NCBI RefSeq assembly: GCF_037392515.1 | Contig: NC_090290.1 | Coordinates: 20,349,753-20,413,752, forward strand | Length of the DNA stretch: 64,000 bases | Origin: Haliotis asinina | Taxonomy: Eukaryota > Mollusca > Gastropoda > Lepetellida > Haliotidae | Direction: 5' to 3' | Shown: positions 54,401-64,000 of the stretch, piece after piece | Numbering within the stretch: the first letter of the stretch is position 1 | Layout: every line of letters begins with the position of its first letter | Notes under the pieces: generated by a model | Database searches by the model: none | Seen by the model: the letters and a program-made list of their open reading frames with translations, nothing else | What the model was told of the DNA's origin: nothing | Made by a program: the position numbers and the translations under genes

Positions 54401-57400
54401 AAGTCCCCAGTATGTGATCCCTAGTATGGTGATCGACCTTCAACTGTTAGAAATCTATAGCCCATTTTTATTTTGTATTGTCCTCTTTCGATAAGCTGTT
54501 TTAGGTCTAATTACTAGTTTTACGTTCTTTTCTGTGATAATCTAGTTTTTTTACTGTCCTTTGTCGACAGATTTTTATTATACACATACATCCCATTTCA
54601 GTGTTATGTTTCTGTCACAATGTGGCTGAAATATTGCCGATGTGACGTTAAATATTAACTCACTCACTCACTCAGAGATCTTAGATAAATGTGGACTCTC
54701 AGAAATTAATGAATACCCATTCCTAAGTTCAACAGAAGTTTAGGTTTCAAAAGTAGAAACAATGCTCAAAGACCAATATTTGCAAAAATGACAAGGTTAA
54801 CTAGTTTCAAGTCAGAAAGGAAAATTTATCAAAATCTTAAAGACAATCTATGCTTTGAGAACTACCTCTTCCTTCCTAAATCTATACATGGTCTAATTCT
54901 TAGATTTAAGTTATCACATCACAATTTACCGATAGAAACAGGATGCTGGTACAACACTCTTAGATATAATAGACAATGTAAACTTTGCAATTCTCTGGCT
55001 GTTGGGGACAAATTCCATTACCTTTTCAAATGTGAAGCTCTTCTCCCACAACGGATGATGTACATAGGAAAATGTTTTTATAAAAAGCCAAACCTGTTTA
55101 AACTTGAATGGTTATTTCGATAAAAAAATTTTTTTAAATGTCGCTAAATTTCTTAATGCCTTGTCAAATTAATGAAATTGTAAAGGAATTGTGATGATAA
55201 TTTATCTACCTATTTTAGTAAGCACCACCTTGATTGTATATTTAAGTTAAATTGTATCTCATTATATTCTCATGTACCACTTGGGGAGGAGTTAGAGAAT
55301 AAAATGCTCTGTTCTATTCTGTTCTGTCACGATGGTTGCATTTACAAAAGGATTACTGTAAGAAAGCTGTCTGCAAACAGCTGAACAAGCATTGATGTCT
55401 GCACTGTTTGAATTAGGTAGATCAGTCAATTAGTACTCTTAGTTATGACAACAAAGCATCTCCATGGTGAGATGTTAAATCCACTATCAATGAAATAGCC
55501 GCAGCTTGAAGTTATCTTTCAACTCTTAAATTATCATCTAAAACCTGTGATCTTTGGCAAGGCCAAGTAGACATATTTTAAGGACACCAAGATAAAGGTT
55601 TCGAACTAGTGAAAAGACCTGCTGCTAATCCCACATCATGCAAGTTAAATAGCTGCTTTTGTTGTATCCCAGCACTCAGACGTATTCCAGCAGGCCAGCA
55701 GTGTTTAAATGCAGTGGAGGCTGTCGAAACCGGCATTTGTCCAATCCAGCAAGTTGCCTATACCGGCATAAAATCTCAGTCCCATCCATGGCTTGTACAT
55801 TTATCATCAGCTCTACAATCCACCACATTGTCTAAACCAGACTATCTTTCCAGTCCCAGTGAGTGCCGGTTTAGACAGCTTCCACTGTAGTTACATTCAG
55901 ACCTGACAATCAAGGGCTTAATGTCATGAGCACTGATCTACAATAGATCTAGTGTACTACTACCCATTAAGTAGGTAGTATTCATTGTTTGATATTTTAG
56001 CAATTTTAGATAGCTGTAGAAACAAGCCATTACATTGCCACTGACTATAATCTTACATCATGTAAATTTAAAGACATGAACTACACTAAAGATAGTTCCA
56101 TGCATTGTTCAGTGTGAATTGTATTCACAACTAACAGTGTTCACGATGATGTTTCAAATGTTTCAAGTTTCAGATGTCTGTCTGACCCACTGAAAATTCA
56201 CAGGACCTACAGAATAACGATAAACAAACATTTCAGATTTGACATTTCTTATAATTGGCATTGAAATTATTAACATTATATGATAACAAACACAAGATTT
56301 TTAAACAGCAAACAAGGGTCACATGCCACAAATAACAACTTCACACATTGACATTGTGAAATATTCAGTCAGACACTGGGGCTGGTGGGTTGGTGATTTC
56401 TATCTGACCACTGGTGAATCTGCCAGATTTGTCAGAGGGTCAGGCGCTATTCATGAACACTGAACTAAGAGCTAGTATCAAAAAGTATGGTTACAAATGA
56501 TTATTCTTTATAATCTGTAGTTAATCTTCTCCAGAATGCTAACTTAGCTACTGTAAAATCTGTTGCTTAATATCTATTTAATGTTGAAAGGATTATCATA
56601 AGAACCCCGAAAAGGTCACTGTGCCCTGAAGACACTGTATTTTTAAAATGTATGTTGGGCTTATGGTCTTTTACTGGGAACAAGCTCTGACTCCGACTCT
56701 GAAGTATGTGGAGGAAAATGGTACTTGTAATGTGGTTTAGATTTATTATGTTTTATTTGACTATATCTCTTTCACTTTCACAACTATTATGTGAGTGGAG
56801 ATGAAAAATATTTGATTCTGAACTAACGTGAATATAATTATGAATGATAAACAGGCAAGGTTATTAGATTCTGTTTATTCAAATCAGTTTTGCTTTAATG
56901 TGTGTTACATAAAGCGTTTAAAAAAAAGGACGGGATATTCCATCTTGCTGGCTTACCAGTAGCCAAGCATGTGAGCAAAAGTAATATGTATCCTTCCCCC
57001 GATGAAACATTGCCATAGGAATGGAATATATTGTCACATTTTCCATTAATTTCTCTTTATCATCTGTTTCCTCCTTTGCTTCATCATTTGTATTTTATCA
57101 GTCTTATAAATCCAAATTTCCCTGACATTTTTGTAATAGTATATATAGATTAGAATACAGCTAGTTATAAAAGTGCTGTTCGATACATATTCAGTCATGC
57201 TTATTCAGTGTTTGTCAGTTTTTTGTTGCTCTCAGCAATGTTCCAGGCTGAAGGTAGTATTTATGTGATTAATGTCATGAACATGTATCCACATAATTGT
57301 GTGGCTTTGGTTTGGTTTGTTTGTTAACACCACAGTCATCAGTCTTCCAATTATTTGGCAGCATTCTGTGAATAATCAAGTCTAGACCAGACAATCCAGT

Positions 57401-60400
57401 GATCAAGAGCACAAGGATATATCCACACATTTGGGATATGACATGTGACCACAAAGTCAGTGAACCTGACTACCAGATTACGTTAGTCTCCTCATACTAC
57501 AACCATGGATTGTTAAAGGTGAATTCTAGCCCAAATTTTGATGAGTTGTTGAATGGCATAACATGACAAAAGGCCAACCAAGTGATGAAGACTGGTCACA
57601 CATTCCCTTCTGTCCCTCTTACAGATATCACTGTTTCATGAAGCATACTCATAAATTTAATGAAAAGGAGCCGAATGACTTTATCATGAAACTATGGCAA
57701 TCTAGACTTGCCACATACTCTAGGAGAGCTGAGTTTAGGAGAGGTTAACCTACTTGCACCAGGTGCAACCTAAGATAAAATTTAGTTGCACCATGCAAAT
57801 TCCTTTAAATGTGCTACTTTCATTGCAATATGTAATAAGAGAAATATGCTATTGAATTTTTTAAATGTTTTATTCGGAAGCTCACCCACTCAAAAAATTG
57901 ACTTGTACTTCGTGCAAGTTGGAGAAATCTCTGTGTTGCATTCTGTAATAGTGGGTTGCACCGGTGAAAGTTACAAAGCACTAAATGGAACCCTTCTAGT
58001 CTTACATGGGCTTTCATGGATGTATTTGTTTCAGGGTCTGTGGGAGAGGCTAGATTTACCTCACTGAGATAAGATAGAATTTATGATCAGGTTGTGCTCA
58101 GTCTTAATCTGCCTGGAGCTAAAATAAGATACTATCAATGTTGTTGGGTAGGATTTTTTTTCACCAATGTTTTTTTAGTCTCTCTTGTGAATAGCTGACC
58201 TGATTGGAATATTGGTGTTTAACACAAAACTGTATTCAGCATCAACACTATGCAGCATGTCTGAATCAAGTGTTTTTCTTATGGACCAGCAAACAGTTCT
58301 CAATGGCAATGGTATTTTGGGAACAACCATTTAAGTTAGGAAAACCAAGTTCTATGCCTAGTCAACTTCTTTATTGCAGTGAGTGTGGCATTTTGGTGTA
58401 GGTACAAACATCATTATCACTCAACACTTGCAGGACTGACAGGAAGATCGCTGTGTGCATCTGATACAAAAATGTCTTAATCCTGTGTATCTTGTTTCTT
58501 TTGTATTTAAATGAGGTTGCATATGGAGCTGCTACTTTGTATGAATGATGTCAGTTGTAATGTGTCTAAAATCTACAAGCAATATTTTAATTTTACTTCA
58601 GACATGGCTGCCATGAGGCCAACATCTGGTGTACAGTTTGATATCTTCTGTGATACTGCCTAAGCGAAACTGAAATTAAGATTCCTAGTTCCTTTTTCTT
58701 TTAATGCTTGTTTTTTTTGTGATTTTATTGTAATTATTATCATTTTTTTAAAAAGGGTAAGATCAGGCTCTTACTCATGTTCTGGACCACATATCACTGG
58801 TCTTGAACTTGTGTAAATCAGAAAGACCAAACAAACATTACCATGTTGCAGACATCACTGTTTATTGGTTTTCATCAAAGGTGTTGCAAAAAGAATTATT
58901 TTATGCTTTAATTTTTCTTTTATAAACCACAGATGTTTGTAGGAAAATATGGTTGAAGTTTTATGCAAATATTTTGTCTTCAGTCATTATCACCCCGGCA
59001 TGTAATGCAGGGATATGGCGATGCCTCGTCTGTCTGTCCGTCTGTCTGTCCATCTATCCGTCCGTAATCATTTTGTTTTCGGAGTGTAACTCAGAAACCG
59101 TTCAGTTTTTTTAGACCAAACTTCCATGGAACATTTGGTGTTAGTCTAGTTGTGGGGCAGGCTTCGTTTCCGGAGCAGAACTCAAAAACTGTTCCATATT
59201 TTTCTGCAAAACATTATAGATATATCAATCAGAACCTAAAGTGGTGCCTTTTGCTATGTACAGGTTTTGCTGATTTCTTATTTTCTTGGTTTCTATGGAA
59301 ACGTTTCAGACTTAGTCTCAAAAGTTAGAGGTGTGTTTCGTTTCCGGAGCAGAACTCAAAAACTTCTTAATATCTGTCAGTAAAACTTGTGGTGCCTTTT
59401 GGTATTTACAGCTTTTTGTGATTTATTATTTTCTCGGTTTCTTTGGAAACATTTTGGATTTAGTCACAAAATGGAGGGATGGGCTCCGTTTCCAGAGCAG
59501 AACTAAAAAACTGTTAAATGTTTTTCTGCAAAACTTGATAGATATTTGATAGATATATCAATCAAAACCTAATGTGGTGCCTTTTGCTATTTACGGGTTT
59601 TTGTTATTTATTAATTTCATGGGTTCCATGGAAATGTTTTAGACTTAGGGATGGGCTTTGTTTCCAGAGCAGAACTCAAAAACTGTACAACATTTTTCTG
59701 CAAAACTTGGCAGATATTTCAGGCAGACTACAAGATCATGCCTTTTGCTATTTATAAAGTTTCGGCATATTTATTTTTCCTTGTTTCCATGGAAACAGTT
59801 CGGGCTCAGTCTCAAAATGGATGGATGGGCTTCATTTCTAAAAGGACATTAAGTAACTGTCAGATGATTTGTCCTTTCAAATATGGGGGGGCCGGGGGGA
59901 TATGTCATATTCCGATGACTCTTGTTTAAACTAGAGAGCATCTTGGCTGTTTTCTCTCCCTAACATGCATGTTGAATATTCACATTCACAGGTGTTTTAA
60001 GTGTCAAGATGCAGGTGAATATTGGTGAAAACAAAGTATAAACAGGTTCCAAAATTATTTTAGATAACCTAGCTTTCTGTATATCTACCGTATGACTTTC
60101 AAATCCACCTGGTTTTTGCTTTTGAACATGAAGATATATATATACAAAGTTTAATATTTTAACTGCATAATAGAATTCTAATAATGACTACAAAGGTTAA
60201 CAGTACCCAAGTTGAAAATATAGTGGGGAACGTTCTTGTGTCCCCAATGCCCTGAGGTTGTACCCTAAGAATAATAAGATCATGGTCAGTGTTCATGAAT
60301 GATGTTTCAAAGTAACAGGATATTGGATCAGATTTCAGATTTCTGTCTGACCCACTGAAAATTCACAGGACCCATAGAATAAAAATTTAAGTTACATTCA

Positions 60401-61832
60401 AATTTAGCATTATTTAACGTCTTATAATTGTTGTTAATTGGCAATGAAATTATGAACAAACATAAAATTTATAAACAGCAAACAGAGGTTCGTTTTGCAG
60501 AATTAAATTAAGTTAAATTGATGTCACTTTGTACATTAATTTGGGAGGCCATTCACATCATACACGCAACTCTCTAAAATTCATCATAATTCCCCCTAGC
60601 CATAAATTATGAACGGTCCCTTGACAGACATCTAGAAATATAAATCCATGATACATGTAAAACCTGAAACTGTTTTTATTTTTTCATAAAAACAAAGCAA
60701 ACTATAATGACTCACTGATCAAATTTGACTCAGTGTTTCAAGTTCCAACAAGTCATTTTGACTCATGTTCATGAAGAGCAAAGAGAATCACTGTGAGATA
60801 TATTACATATGTGACTACTTCTGTCAAAGTCATTCTGAAATATACAGTTGGAGACTGGGGCAGGTGTGTTGTAGACTTCCAACAGACCGTTGGCAAATCT
60901 GTCAGATTTCTCAGATGGTCACACACTATTCATGAACACTGCATGATCATGATGACTCACCTTTGAACTGAGAATATATTTTTCAAAAATATTTATTTTT
61001 GATTCATGATTCAAGAACACTGATTTCCTTCACAGGTGAGACCGATTCCTCCAAGTTCTGGGATTGTAAGAATCGTGGCATCAATGGAGGACAAACAGGA
61101 CAGATCCACTGGGACTTCGAGGCCATTAGCCACAACTTTAGTGATGGTCAGTTGTTTATTTTTTGGTATTTGACTACTTTAATCATGGTGAAATTTGGGG
61201 CAGAAAATTGTAGAACTATTTTTTTAAACATACAGTACAAATTTACAGATAATATACTCCAAATGCCCAAAGTCTTTGTTGAAATTCCACCACTTTGGTT
61301 CAAGCAGGGTCAAGATGTTTGAAGACCTGCTCTTCTGGAATGATCAGACAAGGACAAGTGTGACTGATTTTGCTTCAGATTTTGAAGCATATTACACATT
61401 TCTGTGTGCCCCTGTGTGCCCCTTGTTTACAGTGTCTACAATTTCTGCTAAGAATTGGTAAAAACACATAGGGTGCCTTCAGCAAATTCATTTAGCATGC
61501 TTATTTGTCTATTGTGGGTATTAGTCCAGTCCCACCCCAGGCAGCATTTTGTACTGATATGTGTCAGATGTTTTTGTGTTTTGTAATGAATGTTTTTACT
61601 TTTAACCTCTACATAGTGTAGTGGATAAAGTATCTGCTTTAGAGTGGAAAGTCAATTGTTTGATCCCACATCATGCCAGATGACATCAGGTAGATGAAGC
61701 TTACCCTGCCTTCTTTCATTTTCAATTCCAGCTGTGACCGAGATCTGCTTCAAGTACTATCAAGGCAATGCTGGAGAAATGGTTGCTGCAAGCCCTACCA
61801 TCAAGATAAAGAGACCCAATCTAAGGAGAAAG
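48419..61832 (+). CDS. HECW: HECW-type (NEDL) HECT E3 ubiquitin ligase, N-terminal part only
   Basis: HECW1/2 proteins are C2-WW-HECT ubiquitin ligases. Three coding exons are seen: 48419-48701 (its exon starts at acceptor 48226 with 5' UTR), 61036-61146 and 61732-61832. They join in phase to give 165 residues. Markers are a Ser-rich start with RSNSDSNL (compare human RANSDTDL), then VVSWDIKEDVGAKDWIGLF, KFWDCKNRGINGGQTGQIHW and ICFKYYQGNAGEMVAASPTI. These match the HECW N-terminal domain ahead of the C2 domain. The start is the first ATG in frame after an upstream stop region (CATGGCG context); an upstream ATG at 48347 is closed at once. The C2, WW and HECT parts lie beyond the window. The first coding intron is 12.3 kb. 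HECW1 and HECW2 cannot be told apart here. Confidence 0.92.
49145..49300 (+). mobile_element. tRNA-headed SINE (family A), full-length type, HECW intron
   Basis: The head is ggggtagcctagtggttaaa and gaccttggtttgattcccca (A- and B-box-like). The body is cctgatgtccaccatgtgat, attgctggaatattgctgaa and agcggcataaac. Confidence 0.85.
49568..49835 (-). mobile_element. SINE-like repeat (family B), HECW intron
   Basis: In reverse orientation: (GTGA)n, ctcactcagcactattccag, ggaccacacagtcgagtgat, catgtctcaaccaagtcagc, gcatagtcgcctcttatggc and ccttcacaggtcc. Confidence 0.85.
50654..50852. repeat. Near-perfect palindrome with three hammerhead-like cores, HECW intron
   Basis: The arms run from 50654 inward and from 50852 inward, with words taagaatgaagattttat, ggatatcaacttctttatga and gagaacacaacgtttcgg and their complements. 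The sequence CTGATGAAGGAGT, a loop, ACTCC, GAAACGTTGTG is found on the + strand (50774-50810), on the - strand in the left arm, and in an additional partial + copy (from about 50734). Confidence 0.9.
51950..52090 (+). mobile_element. tRNA-headed SINE (family A), HECW intron
   Basis: It contains gtggagtagcctagaggttc, aagactaagttcagtacccc, ctggtgtcccctgctggaat and attgctaagagaagcataaa. A CT microsatellite follows directly (52088-52124) instead of the usual CTCA tail. Confidence 0.8.
52088..52124. repeat. (CT)n microsatellite
   Basis: About 17 CT units with one TTT interruption, at the 3' end of the SINE 51950-52090. Sequence from 52125 to 52990 shows nothing recognisable. Confidence 0.9.
53001..53285 (-). 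mobile_element. CAGTGTTCA-type TIR element, diverged copy
   Basis: On the minus strand it carries atatctgtctgacccactga, cagaccatcgccaaacctgc and tttgtcagagggtcagacac, matching the two better copies at 56135-56462 and 60287-60941. The 66-codon frame on the + strand here is only this repeat. Confidence 0.7.
53665..55327 (+). mobile_element. LINE fragment (RT C-terminal region), HECW intron
   Basis: The + strand pieces encode non-LTR motifs in order: KTKIAVFVSG and DCTHLGIKLH (about 53740-53865), YESEIWGFE (about 54010), ELGRYPLYV (about 54127), and a C-terminal stretch with FRLSHHNLPIETG-like (as read: FKLSHHNLPIETGCW), CKLCNS and HYLFKCEALLPQR (about 54790-55060). The 3' tail is built of TTCTG words ending about 55327. 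It has stops and frameshifts and is 5' truncated. Sequence at about 54345-54675 (ending in ttaactcactcactcact) is a separate repeat inserted within it. The clade is not assigned. Confidence 0.75.
55712..55887. mobile_element. 176-bp pogo-like MITE, HECW intron
   Basis: The left end CAGTGGAGGCTGTCGAAACCGGCA and the right-end reverse complement CAGTGGAAGCTGTCTAAACCGGCA differ at two positions. The interior is C/A-rich. The type is inferred from its CAGTGG...AACCGG ends. Confidence 0.85.
56135..56462. mobile_element. CAGTGTTCA-type TIR element, short copy
   Basis: It starts CAGTGTTCACGATGATG and ends ATTCATGAACACTG. Internal words tctgtctgacccactgaaaa and tttgtcagagggtcag are shared with 60287-60941 in the same orientation. 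It is about half the length of that copy. Confidence 0.8.
57224..57545 (-). mobile_element. SINE-like repeat (family B), diverged, HECW intron
   Basis: In reverse orientation: ctctcagcaatgttccag, gaataatcaagtctagacca, gacaatccagtgatcaagag, gatatgacatgtgaccacaa and ccatggattgttaaagg. It has an internal stretch that does not fit the family. Confidence 0.6.
58995..59935. mobile_element. Element with about 170-bp internal tandem repeats, HECW intron
   Basis: It starts with accccggcatgtaatgcagg and a CTGT/CCGT-rich stretch, and ends with gccggggggatatgtcatat. In between are about five units carrying tccggagcagaactcaaaaa, ttttctgcaaaactt, tgccttttgctatttac and gtttccatggaaac. It is the same family as the array at 25380-26045, here with both outer ends. 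Confidence 0.75.
60287..60941. mobile_element. CAGTGTTCA-type TIR element, longest copy, HECW intron
   Basis: The ends CAGTGTTCATGAAT and ATTCATGAACACTG are perfect 14-bp inverted repeats. The interior has no coding capacity. It lies about 95 bp upstream of HECW exon 2. Confidence 0.85.
61612..61690 (+). mobile_element. tRNA-like SINE head, HECW intron 2
   Basis: The words tagtgtagtggataaagtat, ctgctttagagtggaaagtc and gtttgatcccaca have tRNA-like A- and B-box spacing. It ends about 40 bp before the third coding exon. Confidence 0.5.
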
Positions 61833-62004
61833 GTACTGAAACTGTGTGTTGAATGTGACAGAGATTATCTCATTTGGGACATGGTAAGAGGCAAACTGTC
61901 CCAAGGGGGTTTTTCCCACCTGACAGTCCAGGGTCAGGACACATTTTGCAGTATTCCATGTTTCTCTCCCTTAGTGGATTCTTTTTCAGAATAGCTGATT
62001 AGTA

Positions 62005-62920
62005 ATCCATGCTTGTCTCCCAGAAAGGATCTCTGAGCAGAAAAGCTGATTACTACTCCATGCACAGCTGTCATGGGAGATCCTTTACGATGTAATCCAT
62101 GCATATCTCCCAGATGACATATCTCCCAGACGAGACCTTTGAGCAGAACAGATTCCCAGTACTCTATTCATGTTACCCAGTGGAGATCCTTTAGCAGAAT
62201 ATTATCTGCAGTGTGCCATGATTATCTCCCACAAGATATCTTTGAGCATAAGAAGTCCTTAGTACAGCATGCTTGTCTACCTTTGGAGATCCTTAAGCAT
62301 AATATAGTATGCTATGGTTGTCTCCCAGAGAGGATCTTTGAGCAGAATATTGCCTCACTATGCCATGCTTGTCTCCCAAAGGGAATTTTTGAGCAGCGTA
62401 TGTCTCCAGTGTGCCATGCTTATCTCCCAGAATAGATCCTAGAGCAGAATATGTCCCTTGAATGCCATGCTTGTCTCCAAGAGGATATCTTAGAGCAGAA
62501 TATGCCCCTTGAATGCTATGCTTGTATCCCAGAGGAGATCCTATAGCAGAATATGTCCCCAGTATGCCACGCTTATCTCCCAGAAGAAAGGTCCTTGAAC
62601 AGAATATAAACCTATTATGCTCTGCTTGTCTCCCAGAGGAGATGCTTAAGCAGAATATGTCTCTAGTATGCCACGCTTATCTCCCAGAAGAAAGGTCCTT
62701 GAACAGAATATAAACCTATTATGCTATGCTTGTCTCCCAGAGGAGATGCTTAAGCAGAATATGTCTCTAGTATGAAAAGGGTTGTCACCAAGAGTTTGTC
62801 CTTGAGCAGTATAGTTCATGAGCTCTCCATGTTCGTTGCTTAGAAAAGATCCTTGAGTAGACTAAGTCATCATTGCTCCAAGCTTGTCTCCTAGTTGTGG
62901 GCATGAGGCTGAATAAGTCT
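62005..62920 (+). repeat. About 57-bp degenerate tandem repeat (roughly 15 units), HECW intron 3
   Basis: Units read atgcttgtctcccagaggag, atccttgagcagaatatgtc and cccagtatgcc with much variation. A near-identical longer block is duplicated at about 62550-62650 and 62655-62765, showing recent unequal exchange. The open frames through it are incidental. Confidence 0.85.
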
Positions 62921-63019
62921 CCAGTACCATGTGCATTTTGTTGAAACAAACTTGAATGGAATGGGTTTTGAAAATATTTAAACAGATCAAATGTATTTCA
63001 TCATCATTTCCATCAGCCT

Positions 63020-63290
63020 CATCAGCCTCACTACAGACTTGGGTCTAATTTCTACGTATTGACCCCTGAAAAGGACTGGAAAAAAAGAAAAAACTGTCTC
63101 ACATCAGACTTGGGTTTTGGCATTAGCCTTTAGTATTGGCCTATGAGAAGGGATAGAAAGACAAGAAAAAAACCCTGTCTTGCTGCAAACTTGGGGCTGA
63201 ATATTTGCCTCTGAGAAAGGCTAGAAAAAACCTGTCTCACTCCAGATTTGGTTCTGATTATTGGCCACCGAGAAGGTCTAGGAAGAAAAT
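63020..63290 (+). repeat. About 75-80-bp degenerate tandem repeat (four units), HECW intron 3
   Basis: Each unit has ctgtctcac(a/t)(t/c)cagacttggg-like words, tattggcc and gagaaggnctagaaa. It is separate in sequence from the array at 62005. Confidence 0.65.
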
Positions 63291-63884
63291 ATAATAGGAT
63301 TATATGTGTTACGTATAGAATGTCATAAGCGGAAGTATTGTCCTTTTTTTCTTTTTTTTGATCATTGAAAAGGAAATGGAAACAGCATAAAGCAACTCAC
63401 ACAATGAAGAATAATTTCCTGTAGCATTTATCATGCAAAAAATAGTCATGCTGGTTTGGCCATGTGTCCACATTATTCAAAATGAGTGCACGTCCTGGTT
63501 TCTGAACAAACATGTCCTGCTGCACCCTGCAGCAGCTAAATGTAGGCCAGAGGAAACTATCACTTGACACAATTTAGAATATTGTGATTCATGAATGGCT
63601 GTGGTTGTACTACAGCCCTGGGATAGGTAATCCGGTATAACATACCATTGTCATCCTGCTTTCCCCTTTCAGTTCATTGCTTTGGGATTGCACGAGCCCA
63701 CATGCTGTAGATATATAGAATTATCCATGTATCGTGGAATCCTAAGTCTGCATCTCTTGAGAATACACTGCCTCTTTTATATCACTGTCTTAATTATTGT
63801 GTTTTTGCTGTCATCACACTGTAGAATCTTGCATTTTTTACGTTTAACTATCCATACCTAGTTTGGGTAGATATGGTATCTCAA

Positions 63885-64000
63885 GTGGTTGCCTAGTGGT
63901 GAAAGTGTTTGCTTGTCATGTCGAAGGTCTGGGTTCATTTGTCTACATATGTATGATGTGGACATTTCTGGTGTTGCCCCCGTCATATTGCTGGAATATC
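63885..64000 (+). mobile_element. tRNA-headed SINE (family A), cut by the window end
   Basis: It contains tggttgcctagtggtgaaag, gaaggtctgggttcatttg, ttctggtgttgcccccgtca and tattgctggaatat. The tail lies beyond the window. Confidence 0.8.

Noticed and set aside
57563-57748. 61-codon frame in the HECW intron
   Set aside because: It has ordinary composition but no flanking splice sites in phase with HECW and no known match.

Overview
The window is animal nuclear DNA, most likely from a marine gastropod of the abalone/vetigastropod kind. It is AT-rich, has GT-AG introns, and holds many tRNA-related SINE-like repeats with CTCA-rich tails and the body motif AATATTCCAGC, which I associate with that group from memory rather than from a search. 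Three conserved animal genes can be reconstructed exon by exon.

Layout. (1) 597-18447, + strand: a complete 20-exon gene for Elongator subunit ELP2 (814 aa). (2) 18448-24775: 3' flank, an old broken DIRS-like tyrosine-recombinase retrotransposon (about 20585-23560), and unassigned sequence. (3) 24776-46824, - strand: a complete 11-exon BARD1 gene (794 aa: RING, long disordered middle, ankyrin repeats, two BRCT domains), tail to tail with ELP2. Its 8.5-kb first intron carries two inverted copies of a TTAA-flanked transposon, a LINE 3' end and a foldback element. (4) 46825-48225: the shared head-to-head promoter interval with the next gene, with an E2F-type site next to the BARD1 start codon. 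(5) 48226-64000, + strand: the N-terminal part of a HECW-type (NEDL1/2) HECT ubiquitin ligase. Three exons are visible, the first intron is 12.3 kb, and the gene runs past the window end.

The three genes are not an operon. ELP2 acts in tRNA wobble-uridine modification, BARD1 in BRCA1-dependent ubiquitination and DNA repair, and HECW in substrate ubiquitination. BARD1 and HECW probably share a promoter interval.

Most notable observations. A 27-bp minisatellite in ELP2 intron 14 has copied the exon-14 splice donor about 27 times, and the first three donors are in frame. BARD1 carries a textbook PCNA-binding PIP box, much like that of p21, plus a second weaker one. Two foldback loci carry hammerhead-ribozyme-like cores. 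Several ELP2 splice acceptors sit directly against transposon ends. All exon boundaries come from reading splice sites and from remembered human ELP2, BARD1 and HECW sequences; no search was run.
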